From contig NZ_CP045354.1 of the NCBI RefSeq assembly GCF_009363435.1, positions 5,856,501-5,920,500 on the forward strand: a stretch of DNA of 64,000 nt, given 5' to 3'. Position numbers and translations under genes: made by a program. This stretch comes from Labrenzia sp. THAF82 (GTDB taxonomy: Bacteria; Pseudomonadota; Alphaproteobacteria; Rhizobiales; Stappiaceae). This document shows positions 17,815 to 26,254 of the stretch, piece after piece. Positions within the stretch are counted from its first letter, which is position 1; each line of letters begins with the position of its first letter. The notes under the pieces are model-generated. The model did no database searches, was not told the DNA's origin, and saw only the letters and a program-made list of their open reading frames with translations.

Positions 17815-18639
17815 AAACGCCCTCAGGATCGCAGAACCGATTGCTGCTTTTTCCCGGCTGTAGAGGGTCATTCTGGTCTTGGGTAACTTTGGAAGCTGGT
17901 ACTCTGCACCGATATCCCGGCAACCACCTGGTACGTTGCGCTTGTCGAGACAGGCTATGCCGAGGCCAGAGCTGACGGCCGCTTGAACCGCGCCGACACC
18001 CGTGCCGACAAAGGCGTCCTCAAACCCCACTCCTGCCGTGTTCAAAGCATTTGTGGCAAGCTGTCTCAATGCGCAACTGCTGGCCAACGCCACCAGCGGC
18101 AAGTTACTGCCCGCTTGCCATTGAAAGTCGTTTGAGGCCGTCCAGACGAGTTCTTCCTCAAAGGCTGTCTGACCCGTGACTTCAACATCTTCAAAGCGGA
18201 CCAAGACGGCATTGAACAGACCCGACTTGTAGTCACTAAAAAGACTGCCAGAAAGCCCAACCGTTACGTGCCAGCGGCACTCCGGCAGTTCGTGACTGAG
18301 CTTCGCGATGATTTCTGGAAGCCGGGCTCCGGCTGCGTGGTCACTGATGCCCAATAAAACCTGTTTGGGGGTGTCCTTGCCGTTAGCCCGCGATATCACC
18401 CGATCGTGCAACGCAATCAATTCGCGCGCATCGTTCAAAAACCTTGCGCCGAATGCCGTCAGCTGAACAGATCGCGGAGACCGTGCAAGCAATGTATTCC
18501 CGAGCCGCTCTTCCAGCTTCTTGATCTTGACGCTGACAGCCGACTGGCTCGCACCGGTTAACAAGCCAGCCTTGGTAAAACTGTTGGTTTCTGCAACGCC
18601 AATGAAGGCCCGAAGAAGGTCCGGATCGAGATCAGTCAT
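17803..18639 (-). CDS. LysR-family transcriptional regulator
   Basis: This is a 278-residue regulator. The winged helix-turn-helix at residues 4-62 contains AFIGVAETNSFTKAGLLTG and SQSAVSVKIKKLEERLG. A periplasmic-binding-protein-like effector domain follows from about residue 90. It is transcribed divergently from the tautomerase gene 104 bp away and probably controls it; that is the usual LysR arrangement. The effector is unknown. Confidence 0.92.
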   Translation of the reverse strand: MTDLDPDLLRAFIGVAETNSFTKAGLLTGASQSAVSVKIKKLEERLGNTLLARSPRSVQLTAFGARFLNDARELIALHDRVISRANGKDTPKQVLLGISDHAAGARLPEIIAKLSHELPECRWHVTVGLSGSLFSDYKSGLFNAVLVRFEDVEVTGQTAFEEELVWTASNDFQWQAGSNLPLVALASSCALRQLATNALNTAGVGFEDAFVGTGVGAVQAAVSSGLGIACLDKRNVPGGCRDIGAEYQLPKLPKTRMTLYSREKAAIGSAILRAFRAA

Positions 18640-18647
18640 TTACCTAT

Positions 18648-18668
18648 TATAAATTCGAATTATAAATA
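18648..18668. promoter_or_regulatory. Palindromic operator candidate between lysR-type and tautomerase genes
   Basis: A perfect AATTCGAATT core at 18652-18661 lies within a longer near-palindrome of AT sequence. It sits just upstream of the LysR start in the divergent spacer, where LysR regulators normally bind. Confidence 0.4.
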
Positions 18669-18743
18669 TATCAAAGATTTGTTTCATTCATGATTACACG
18701 CCGATTAGCGTCCTCTTACAGCCATGAACACTAAGAGGTCGAT

Positions 18744-19145
18744 ATGCCGCTCACCCAGATTTCCATTCGTAAGGGCTCAAAAACCGAGACTCAAAAACGC
18801 ACACTTTTCAATGAGATTTACTTATCCATGCGCGAGACGTTCGATGTTCCGGAGGACGATCGGTTCATGACCTTGACTGAATATGCCACCGAGGACTTTG
18901 ACTTCGGCCGACACTACATGAATATCGCCCGGTCCGACGACCTGATCTTGATCCGTTTGACTGTCAGCAACACGCGGAACACCGGTCAGAAACAAGCACT
19001 CTTCAAGCGCATTGCGGACGGTCTGGTGCGCGAATTGGGCGTACGGCCGGAAGATGTGTTCATCAGTCTGGTCGAGACCAATCCGGAAAACTGGTCGTTT
19101 GGGCATGGCATAGCGCAATATGCGGAAAAAGCGCTTCCGACCTGA
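18744..19145 (+). CDS. Tautomerase-superfamily protein (malonate-semialdehyde-decarboxylase-like)
   Basis: This 133-residue protein belongs to the tautomerase superfamily. After removal of Met it would expose the catalytic N-terminal proline (MPLTQISIRKG). The rest (FMTLTEYATEDFDFGRHYM, LILIRLTVSNTR and VFISLVETNPENWSFGHG) matches the MSAD-like subgroup with an arginine for carboxylate binding. The role could be decarboxylation or hydration of a small oxo-acid, but this is not proven. Control by the divergent LysR gene is likely. Confidence 0.88.
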   Translation: MPLTQISIRKGSKTETQKRTLFNEIYLSMRETFDVPEDDRFMTLTEYATEDFDFGRHYMNIARSDDLILIRLTVSNTRNTGQKQALFKRIADGLVRELGVRPEDVFISLVETNPENWSFGHGIAQYAEKALPT

Positions 19146-19171
19146 GAGATCAAAGGATACCGGCCTTAATG

Positions 19172-19771
19172 CTAATCAACGGCGACCACCTTGCCGGTAA
19201 TCCCGCCTTCAACGCATTTGGCGTAGGCAAGACCAACCCTCTTGGACGATACGGGATCATGGCCCGGGAACCAGGCCCCGTATTGATCAGCGGAGACGTC
19301 AAGCAAACCCGGGCTGACCGCGTTAAGTCGCAGGTTTCGCGGCAAATCGATTGCAGCTGAAGTCACGAACCCACCCAGAGCTCCATTGGCGGTTGCCGCT
19401 CCCGTTCCCATCCGAACTGGGTCACGGTCCAGGATGCCGCTCGTCAACGTGAAGGACCCACCTTCGCGGACCGTCTCCAACCCGGACAGAACGAGGTTGA
19501 TTTGAGTGAGCACCTTGTTCTCCAGACCAAAACGAAACTTATCTGTCGTCATGTCGCTCACGCGCCCGAATTCCACCTCACCGGCGGCCGAGATAACAGC
19601 ATCGACGGGGCCGACTTGTCGGTACATTGCCTTGATACTGTCTCCAGAGGTCAAATCGACCTGAATATCTCCAGATGAGCGTCCGGCTGAAACGACATCA
19701 TGGCGCGAAGCGAGCTCTGCATAAGCGGCTTTTCCAACGTCACCGGACGCGCCGACCAAAATGATCTTCAT
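19172..19771 (-). CDS. Short-chain dehydrogenase-like protein lacking the YxxxK motif
   Basis: This is a 199-residue short SDR starting MKIILVGASGDVGKAA (GxxGxxG at about 8-14), with the SAAG segment and a RLNAVSPGLLD region. At the catalytic site, where classical SDRs have YxxxK, it has TGAATANGALGG, the altered form seen in a known subgroup of atypical short SDRs. It may bind NADP and act with a changed mechanism. It overlaps the upstream MerR gene by 4 bp (ATGA), so the two are co-translated. Confidence 0.85.
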   Translation of the reverse strand: MKIILVGASGDVGKAAYAELASRHDVVSAGRSSGDIQVDLTSGDSIKAMYRQVGPVDAVISAAGEVEFGRVSDMTTDKFRFGLENKVLTQINLVLSGLETVREGGSFTLTSGILDRDPVRMGTGAATANGALGGFVTSAAIDLPRNLRLNAVSPGLLDVSADQYGAWFPGHDPVSSKRVGLAYAKCVEGGITGKVVAVD

Positions 19772-20130
19772 GAAAGGCCTCCTTCAATCTTTTTGTAGGT
19801 CGCAATCTTGTGGGCCAGCACTTCTTGGCATCGATCCAGATCGAGCCTCCGCTGGCGCAGACGCTTCTCATGTTTCAACAAGACATCTTTGCGCTCACCG
19901 ATGGTGGTCTCGCCCTGGCGGTAGAGCGCCGCAAAACGCTGCATCTCCTTCATCGGCATTCCGGTTTTTCGGAGCCAGTACAGCAGTGTGAGCCACTCGA
20001 TGTTCTCGCCCGTAAACTGGCGCAAGCCGTCGGGGCCGCGTTCAATTGCAGGAACGAGCCCGGATTTCTCGTAGTATCTGATAGTGTCCGCGCTCAAGCC
20101 TGACTTCGCCGATGCTTCCGATATCCTCAT
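19768..20130 (-). CDS. MerR-family transcriptional regulator
   Basis: This 120-residue regulator starts MRISEASAKSGLSADTIRYY, the canonical winged helix of MerR. It has the dimerisation coiled coil at about 75-118 (LLKHEKRLRQRRLDLDRC). It lacks the paired cysteines of metal sensors and resembles the YyaN/AdhR-like group that senses aldehydes or reactive electrophiles. I start at 20130; the upstream start at 20187 would overlap the promoter. It is coupled to the SDR gene and lies directly below a MerR-type promoter, so it is probably autoregulated. Confidence 0.9.
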   Translation of the reverse strand: MRISEASAKSGLSADTIRYYEKSGLVPAIERGPDGLRQFTGENIEWLTLLYWLRKTGMPMKEMQRFAALYRQGETTIGERKDVLLKHEKRLRQRRLDLDRCQEVLAHKIATYKKIEGGLS

Positions 20131-20156
20131 ATCCCTCACCTGCTGGATTTGTAAAA

Positions 20157-20187
20157 ATCCTACCGGGTTGAAGTCACTCCAAGTCAA
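20157..20187 (-). promoter_or_regulatory. MerR-type promoter with 19-bp spacer
   Basis: On the minus strand, TTGACT (20187-20182) and TAGGAT (20162-20157) are separated by exactly 19 bases. MerR regulators activate promoters with a 19-20 bp spacer by twisting the DNA. The spacer holds an imperfect inverted repeat around CTTGGAGTGACTTCAA, like the ACTTGGAGT...ACTCCAAG operators of this family. The transcript would start just before the merR-type gene. Confidence 0.7.
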
Positions 20188-20242
20188 GTGTGTCAGGCAT
20201 GAAAAGCAAATCGGCTGCGTGTTGAGCTATCGGCAAAACCAG

Positions 20243-20339
20243 AAACGGCGCCGGAGGGGATCCAGGCGCCGTTTTCTGTGTTTCCAACCGACCCTTTCGG
20301 GTCGATCAATTTTGTATCGACCGGCGTTTCAGCCGGTCG
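20243..20339. terminator. Cluster of three consecutive hairpins
   Basis: There are three perfect inverted repeats in 97 bp: AAACGGCGCC/GGCGCCGTTT (20243-20274), CGACCC/GGGTCG (20289-20304) and CGACCGGC/GCCGGTCG (20318-20339). The third lies directly after the stop of the small minus-strand gene and could terminate it. The first two are followed by T-rich stretches on the plus strand. No plus-strand gene immediately precedes them. Confidence 0.55.
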
Positions 20340-20346
20340 GTTGCTG

Positions 20347-20484
20347 TTAAAGCCTGCCGAGTGGCAAGTCTGCCAATTCACGCTGGCTCATACGCTGGAT
20401 CGCCGGATGGGAGAGCGGGTCGGTCCGATCGTAAGCGGAAGCTGGCCGTGCTCTGAATTGGCGTCGCATAAACAGTTTCATCAT
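20347..20484 (-). CDS. Small DUF1127-like protein (45 residues)
   Basis: This short gene encodes a 45-residue basic protein starting MMKLFMRRQF and ending with HPAIQRMSQRELADLPLGRL. The SxRELADLxL pattern is the signature of the DUF1127-type small proteins of alphaproteobacteria, some of which affect RNA turnover and phosphate or stress responses. The ATG is preceded by a strong AAGGAGA eight bases upstream. It ends before the hairpin cluster. It is expressed divergently from the LysR gene at 20618. Confidence 0.75.
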   Translation of the reverse strand: MMKLFMRRQFRARPASAYDRTDPLSHPAIQRMSQRELADLPLGRL

Positions 20485-20617
20485 GAGTTTAAGTCTCCTT
20501 TTTATTGTTTTTCTCATCGCCAAATCCTTCTTTTGAATTTAGCTTGACTTCATATATATGCTCTGAATTTCTATAAATAAATCGACTTTTTGTGATTTTC
20601 AGTATAGTTTTTCTAAA

Positions 20618-21535
20618 ATGAAAAATCTGAACTCCATACACTTGTCAGGCCTACGAGCTGTCGAAGCAGTTGGGCGTCTGGGCTCAATCAAAACCGCTTC
20701 AGAGGAACTTGGCGTAACGATGGGTGCTGTCAGTCAACAGGTTCAAAGGACCGAAGCCCAGCTTGGCGTTCAGCTTTTTGAACGGCAAAACCGTTTGTTG
20801 CTGCCAACGCCTCATCTCATGGCCATGCAACCACATCTCACGTCCGCAATGTCCTCGCTATCGACCGCGATCGCTACAACGCAAAGAGGTCGTGAAGATG
20901 CTCTAACGATCTCTGTCGCGCCTGTCTTCGCCGGCAAGTGGCTGGTCTGGCACCTGAAAAAATTCAACCGCGCATTCCCGGATGTGCGTGTCCGCGTCGA
21001 GGCGACCGTCGATCTGGTTGATCCGGACGCCAGCGATGTCGACCTGTGCATTCGTGTTGGTGAAGGACCCTATCCAGGGCTGAACGCTGAAAAGCTGTTG
21101 AACCAGCGTGTTTTCCCTGTCTGCAGCCCAGCATTGGCAGATCGGATCAAAGGCCCTGAAGACATCGGCCGTTTGCCCATCATTCGCGACCCGGGCCAGA
21201 TGTTTTCCTGGCAGACATGGCTGGACCTTTTTGGTCTTAACGAGAGCATCCTTCAGGACGGGCCAACCTTTTCGGATGGCTCGCTTTGCCTTGACGCTGC
21301 CATTGCCGGCCAGGGGGTCTTTCTCGCCTGGGAAACGTTAGCCGTCTACGCTGTGAAGTCCGGCCAGCTTGTTTCCCCCTTTCCGCAAAGACCGGCAACC
21401 GGATTGGGGTACTGGCTGATCAGCGGCAAAAACGCTCCAAGAACCAAGGCGAAACAAGCCTTCGGGAACTGGCTCAAGGAAGAGCTGCAAACGTCGATAG
21501 GCCGACCGAAAGGGGCGGATGTGGTGGTTGATTAG
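20618..21535 (+). CDS. LysR-family regulator (GcvA-like)
   Basis: This is a 305-residue regulator. The helix-turn-helix at about 5-65 contains LRAVEAVGRLGSIKTASEEL and MGAVSQQVQRTEAQLG. The substrate-binding domain (about 95-290) follows the GcvA/AmpR pattern with LTISVAPVFAGKWLVWHL and SDVDLCIRVGEG. The nearest possible target is the divergent DUF1127-like gene 133 bp away, since the next plus-strand genes are pheST. The effector is unknown. Confidence 0.92.
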   Translation: MKNLNSIHLSGLRAVEAVGRLGSIKTASEELGVTMGAVSQQVQRTEAQLGVQLFERQNRLLLPTPHLMAMQPHLTSAMSSLSTAIATTQRGREDALTISVAPVFAGKWLVWHLKKFNRAFPDVRVRVEATVDLVDPDASDVDLCIRVGEGPYPGLNAEKLLNQRVFPVCSPALADRIKGPEDIGRLPIIRDPGQMFSWQTWLDLFGLNESILQDGPTFSDGSLCLDAAIAGQGVFLAWETLAVYAVKSGQLVSPFPQRPATGLGYWLISGKNAPRTKAKQAFGNWLKEELQTSIGRPKGADVVVD

Positions 21536-21924
21536 TCTTGTGCAGGCGCGTGACCCAGCACTGTTAGGGTGAAAGCGGTCTGCGCCTGAATTCACCTTGC
21601 ACCTTTTCCGCTTGCCTTCCCCCGTTCATTCGGTAAATTGGCGACCATGATTTACCGCATCGCACATACTTGCCGTTCCGGCCAAGCCAACGCTCTGCTG
21701 TCGCAGCCAGGTGCTTGTGTGCGTCTGCGTGAGCTGCAGGGCCCCGCTTGCGGGCGATTTATGCGCTAACGCGCTCTTCTTCCGGCGCTTTTCTTTTCAC
21801 TCGGGGCTCACGCAATAATGCGTTTGAGGCCGTGGCATTGTGCGCCATTATTCGCTAAAAGGTCCCGACTTTCAGTTTCGACACAGATGCGCGCAACTCA
21901 GCGCGAACCGACCACCGAGCACGC
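21536..21924 (+). promoter_or_regulatory. pheS upstream region with a possible Phe-rich leader peptide
   Basis: The 389 bp before pheS contain no ordinary gene. One frame from GTG 21711 to the TAA at 21816-21818 ends in codons for Phe-Phe-Arg-Arg-Phe-Ser-Phe (21777-21797), as expected for an attenuation leader of a phenylalanyl-tRNA synthetase operon. GC-rich inverted repeats (GCCCCG near 21740 with CGGGGC near 21802, and AATAATGCG near 21814 with a partner near 21845) could form alternative hairpins. Against it, there is no ATG, no clear ribosome site and no long T run. Confidence 0.3.
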
Positions 21925-23007
21925 ATGTCCAATCTCGACACACTTGAATCCGAACTTCTGACCGCCATTGACGGTGCGGATGATGAAGCCACTCTGGAGG
22001 ACGTCCGCGTCCAGGCCCTTGGAAAAAAGGGCAAGATTTCCGAGCAAATGAAGACGCTTGGCAAGATGACGCCCGATGAACGCCAGGTCATGGGGCCGGC
22101 GCTTAACGGCCTCAAGGCAAAGATCACTGACGCTATATCCGCTCGCAAGGATGTTCTGGCGGAAGCCGCTCTCGAGGCGCGCCTTGCAAGCGAAAAGGTG
22201 GATGTGAGCCTTCCGCTACGCCCGGCAGCAACCGAGACGGGCCGCATACATCCGGTCAGCCAGGTGATTGATGAACTCACGGCGATCTTCGCGGATATGG
22301 GTTTTTCCATTGCCGAAGGCCCGGATGTTGAAACCGATGAACTGAACTTCACCGCGCTGAACTTTCCGGAAGGCCACCCGGCGCGCGAAATGCACGACAC
22401 GTTCTTCTTCAACGAGAAGGCCGATGGCGAACGGTTGCTCCTGCGCACGCACACCTCTCCGGTTCAGATCCGGACCATGCGGACACAGGAACCGCCGATC
22501 CGCGTCATCATTCCCGGACGAACCTATCGCTGTGACAGTGACCAAACCCACACCCCGATGTTCCACCAGGTGGAAGGTCTTGTCATCGACAAGGGCAGCC
22601 ACTTCGGCCACCTGAAATGGGTCCTGCGCGAATTCTGCAAGTCGTTCTTCGAGGTGGATGACATAAAGATGCGGTTCCGGCCAAGTTTCTTCCCGTTCAC
22701 CGAGCCGTCCATGGAAGTTGACATCCAGTGCGATAGGTCCGGCGGTGAAGTGAAAATCGGCCAGGGCGAAGACTGGCTTGAGATTCTAGGCTGCGGCATG
22801 GTGCATCCGAACGTCATCCGCAACTGCGGCCTTGATCCCGATGTCTATCAGGGCTTTGCCTGGGGCATGGGTATCGACCGGATAGCCATGCTCAAATATG
22901 GCATGCCGGACCTTCGGGCCTTTTTTGACGCGGATGTGCGCTGGATACAGCACTACGGCTTCCGCCCGCTTGACCTGCCGACATTGTTCGGCGGGTTGTC
23001 GAGTTAA
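21925..23007 (+). CDS. pheS: Phenylalanyl-tRNA synthetase alpha subunit
   Basis: This is the 360-residue catalytic subunit of the (alpha-beta)2 PheRS that charges tRNA-Phe. An N-terminal coiled-coil arm for tRNA binding (about 1-90) precedes the class II core, with motif 2 at about 195-215 (TYRCDSDQTHTPMFHQVEG) and motif 3 at WGMGIDRIAMLKYG near 325. FRPSFFPFTEPSMEVD is the Phe-binding region. It is full length. It is separated from pheT by one small membrane-protein gene. Confidence 0.98.
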   Translation: MSNLDTLESELLTAIDGADDEATLEDVRVQALGKKGKISEQMKTLGKMTPDERQVMGPALNGLKAKITDAISARKDVLAEAALEARLASEKVDVSLPLRPAATETGRIHPVSQVIDELTAIFADMGFSIAEGPDVETDELNFTALNFPEGHPAREMHDTFFFNEKADGERLLLRTHTSPVQIRTMRTQEPPIRVIIPGRTYRCDSDQTHTPMFHQVEGLVIDKGSHFGHLKWVLREFCKSFFEVDDIKMRFRPSFFPFTEPSMEVDIQCDRSGGEVKIGQGEDWLEILGCGMVHPNVIRNCGLDPDVYQGFAWGMGIDRIAMLKYGMPDLRAFFDADVRWIQHYGFRPLDLPTLFGGLSS

Positions 23008-23036
23008 TCTTCTGGACCTTTGGGGGGCGATCATCC

Positions 23037-23690
23037 ATGTCACTGCTGACCCGGCTCTTTCTCGCTTTAGCGCTTTCGTTCGCAGCTGTTTTGCCAGCTG
23101 CAGCGCAGACCACCGACAAGGACGCGCGCGTTCCAACGCCAACATCCTTTTTGGAAGCCTGTGCTGAAAAAATCGAAAGCCGTGGGCGACTGCGGTTCTG
23201 CGATACCTATTTTCGCGACAAGCTCGGAACGGAAGCCGATTCGCTGCTGTATCTCAGAGACCGCATCACCCGCCTGAGAGCGAGCCATGAGGCAAGTTCC
23301 ACGGAAAAGTATCAGAGCTTTCTTCAGGCGATTTATATCGTGGCCTTTCTGACCATCGCCTCGATCGTCCTGATTGCAAGCGACCGCCGCATCGGTGGCA
23401 CTGCCAAATGGGCGGGACTGACAAGCACCGCGGCTCTTCTGGTGATGGTTGTGATCGTCGCCATGGGCTGGCTCGGAAAGTACCGCGCGGAATATGCGGC
23501 TCAGTTTGAGCTCGGCATCCTTCGCGACCGGATCGAGACGGAAGCAGCGCAGGCAATCGCAACCGGCAATCAGATCACGCCGGACATGGTGCGTCGCTGG
23601 ACCGAGGACTTTTCCGACATCGGCCGCCGCTTTGCAGTGAGCTATGCCGACGCGACGTTGCTGCCCGAAGTTCACCGACTGAGTAACTGA
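23037..23690 (+). CDS. Hypothetical membrane protein between pheS and pheT
   Basis: This 217-residue protein has a signal peptide (cleaved after about residue 24, AAAQ), a periplasmic stretch with two cysteines (EACAEKIESRGRLRFC), and two hydrophobic segments at about 97-113 and 124-143, followed by a charged helical tail. I do not recognise a family. It sits 29 bp after pheS and 62 bp before pheT on the same strand, so it is almost surely co-transcribed with both. A link to translation is not implied by the sequence. Confidence 0.75.
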   Translation: MSLLTRLFLALALSFAAVLPAAAQTTDKDARVPTPTSFLEACAEKIESRGRLRFCDTYFRDKLGTEADSLLYLRDRITRLRASHEASSTEKYQSFLQAIYIVAFLTIASIVLIASDRRIGGTAKWAGLTSTAALLVMVVIVAMGWLGKYRAEYAAQFELGILRDRIETEAAQAIATGNQITPDMVRRWTEDFSDIGRRFAVSYADATLLPEVHRLSN

Positions 23691-23752
23691 CGGGCAACTT
23701 GACCAGATTTGCGGCCCACTAGCGCCGCATGACCGATTGAAGAGTAAAGATT

Positions 23753-26170
23753 ATGAAATTCACCTTGTCCTGGCTCAAGGACCATTTGGACACCGACGCC
23801 AGCCTGGAAGAGATCGTGGAACGTTTGACCATGATCGGCCTGGAAGTTGAAGAAGTCACCAACAGGGCCGACAGGCTGAAGCCGTTCAGGATTGCCAAGG
23901 TTCTGGAAGCTGAACAGCATCCCAATGCCGACCGTTTGCGCGTTCTGAAGGTGGACACGGGCGAAGGCGACCCGATCCAGATCGTTTGCGGAGCTCCCAA
24001 TGCCCGTGCCGGACTGGTTGGTGTTCTGGGGAAACCCGGCGACTATATTCCCGGTCTTGATGTGACGCTGTCCGTCGGCAAGATCCGCGATGTCGAGAGC
24101 TTTGGCATGATGTGCTCCGAACGTGAGCTGGAGCTTTCGGACGAGCACACTGGCATCATCGATCTGGCCGAAGACGCCCCGGTCGGCATGAGTTATGCCG
24201 AATGGGCAGGCCTTGACGAACCGGTCATCGAAATCGGCCTGACCCCAAATCGCCCGGACTGTACCGGCGTTTACGGCATTGCGCGCGATCTGGCAGCTGC
24301 CGGCCTCGGTAAACTGAAAGAACGCAGCCACGAACAAATCCGTGGCGGATATCCTTGTCCCGTCGATATCTCGCTCGACTTCGGCGACACCAAGGCGATG
24401 TGCAAGGCGTTCGGCCTGCGTATGGTCAAGGGCGTCAAAAACGGCCCGTCACCAAAATGGCTTCAGGATCGTCTGACGGCTATCGGCCTTCGACCGATCA
24501 ACGCGCTCGTCGACATGACCAACTACATCACATTCGATCAGGGTCGCCCGCTTCACGTTTTTGACGCGGACAAAGTGCACGGCAATCTGGTCGTCCGCCG
24601 CGGTAGGACGGGTGAGAAGATCGATGGCCTCAATGGCAAATCGTACGACGTCGACGACACGATCTGCGTCATAGCAGATGATAACGGCGTGGAGAGCCTC
24701 GGAGGCATTCTCGGCGGCGAACCGTCCGGATGTACCGAAGACACCGTCAATGTGCTGATTGAATCGGCCCTTTGGGATGAAGACGATATTGCCGCCACGG
24801 GCCGGAAGCTTGGTGTGAACACGGATGCGCGGTATCGCTTCGAGCGTGGCGTCGACCCGGACTACATGATGCCCGGCCTTGAATATGCGACACGCATGGT
24901 GATGGATCTTTGTGGCGGAGAAGCTTCAGAGGCGACCCAGGCTGGCGCTGTACCAGACAGCACGAACATCGTTGATTTCCCCTATTCGGAAGTGAAACGT
25001 CTCGCCGGCGTTGAATTCTCGCTTGCAGAAATCAATCTCGCGCTGAAGTCCCTTGGCTTCTGGATTTCCGGCTCCGGTGACACCGTGAAAGTGGCAGCAC
25101 CGAGCTGGCGCCCGGACATTGAAGGCAAGGCCGATCTGGTTGAAGAAGTGGTGCGTATCATCGGCCTCGACCGGGTGCCGTTCACCCCGTTGCCACGCAC
25201 AGGCACCGTGAACCAGAAAGTGCTGACGACAAGCCAGATCCGCCGCAACAGGGCCCGTCGGGCGCTTGCCGCACGCGGGTTCAACGAGGCTGTGACCTGG
25301 TCATTCATTTCGGCTGAACAGGCAGACCTGTTCGGCGGCGGAGTACCGGAGCTGGCACTTGCCAATCCGATCTCGCCGGAGATGTCGGACATGCGCCCCA
25401 GCCTGCTGCCGGGTCTGCTGGCTGCTGCCCAGCGCAATGCGGATCGTGGCTTCGGCGATGTGGCCCTTTTCGAGGTCGGACAGGTGTTTCTGGACGACAC
25501 GCCAGAGGGACAGAAGATGGTGGCGAGCGGCGTTCGTCGCGGGACCGCAAAACCTCAGGGGTCAGGTCGGCACTGGTCAGGTGCTGCATCGAGTGTTGAT
25601 GTCTTTGATGCCAAGGCGGACGCCGAGGCAGCATTGGCGGCCATTGGTGCCCCGGTCGAGAGATTGCAGGTTTATACGGATGCTCCTGACACCTTTCATC
25701 CGGGACGGTCAGGCTGCCTGAAACTCGGCCCGAAGAATACACTGGCCGTTTTCGGAGAAATCCATCCGCGCCTCCTGCAGAAGCTCGACATTGAAGGTCC
25801 GTTGGTCGCCTTCGAGATCTATCTGGAAGCCCTGCCACAGCCAAAAGGCAAAGGTGGGCGCTCCAAGGGTGCATTGAACGCAAGCGATCTGATGCCGGTG
25901 CGTCGTGATTTTGCATTCCTGGTCGGCAAGGACGTTGTTGCGGAAACACTGTTGAAGGCAGCCCGTGGTGCGGAAAAGAACCTGATCAGCGACGTGACCC
26001 TGTTTGATGTTTATGAAGGACAGGGCGTGCCGGAAGATCAAAAGTCGGTCGCGATCGATGTGATGCTGCAGCCGCGCCAGAAGACCCTGACCGACGAAGA
26101 CATTGATGCTGTCGCCAAGAAGATCATCGCCAATGTCGAAAAAGCGACTGGCGGGACACTCCGCGGCTAA
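23753..26170 (+). CDS. pheT: Phenylalanyl-tRNA synthetase beta subunit
   Basis: This 805-residue beta subunit is full length. The N-terminal EMAP-like tRNA-binding domain (about 40-150) contains HPNADRLRVLKVDTG and CGAPNAR. The B3/4 editing domain, B5 domain (YRFERGVDPDYMM region) and catalytic-like core follow, and a C-terminal ferredoxin-fold anticodon-binding domain (about 710-805, PVRRDFAFLVGKDV) closes the protein. It hydrolyses mischarged Tyr-tRNA-Phe. A hairpin follows 15 bp after the stop. Confidence 0.98.
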   Translation: MKFTLSWLKDHLDTDASLEEIVERLTMIGLEVEEVTNRADRLKPFRIAKVLEAEQHPNADRLRVLKVDTGEGDPIQIVCGAPNARAGLVGVLGKPGDYIPGLDVTLSVGKIRDVESFGMMCSERELELSDEHTGIIDLAEDAPVGMSYAEWAGLDEPVIEIGLTPNRPDCTGVYGIARDLAAAGLGKLKERSHEQIRGGYPCPVDISLDFGDTKAMCKAFGLRMVKGVKNGPSPKWLQDRLTAIGLRPINALVDMTNYITFDQGRPLHVFDADKVHGNLVVRRGRTGEKIDGLNGKSYDVDDTICVIADDNGVESLGGILGGEPSGCTEDTVNVLIESALWDEDDIAATGRKLGVNTDARYRFERGVDPDYMMPGLEYATRMVMDLCGGEASEATQAGAVPDSTNIVDFPYSEVKRLAGVEFSLAEINLALKSLGFWISGSGDTVKVAAPSWRPDIEGKADLVEEVVRIIGLDRVPFTPLPRTGTVNQKVLTTSQIRRNRARRALAARGFNEAVTWSFISAEQADLFGGGVPELALANPISPEMSDMRPSLLPGLLAAAQRNADRGFGDVALFEVGQVFLDDTPEGQKMVASGVRRGTAKPQGSGRHWSGAASSVDVFDAKADAEAALAAIGAPVERLQVYTDAPDTFHPGRSGCLKLGPKNTLAVFGEIHPRLLQKLDIEGPLVAFEIYLEALPQPKGKGGRSKGALNASDLMPVRRDFAFLVGKDVVAETLLKAARGAEKNLISDVTLFDVYEGQGVPEDQKSVAIDVMLQPRQKTLTDEDIDAVAKKIIANVEKATGGTLRG

Positions 26171-26184
26171 TTTGCAAGGTAGCA

Positions 26185-26212
26185 GACGCTGCGCGGTCCG
26201 CCGCGTAGCGTC
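26185..26212 (+). terminator. Hairpin after pheT
   Basis: GACGCT and AGCGTC arms, extended inward by GC-rich pairing, lie 15 bp after the pheT stop. There is no long T run, so it may act as a weak terminator or mRNA-stabilising hairpin. Confidence 0.45.
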
Positions 26213-26254
26213 ACAGGAACGTCTGCCATTGCCGACAAGGCCGAACTATTTGGC

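Noticed and set aside
21536..21924. T-box riboswitch before pheS
   Set aside because: No T-box core sequence is visible, and T-boxes are essentially absent from alphaproteobacteria.
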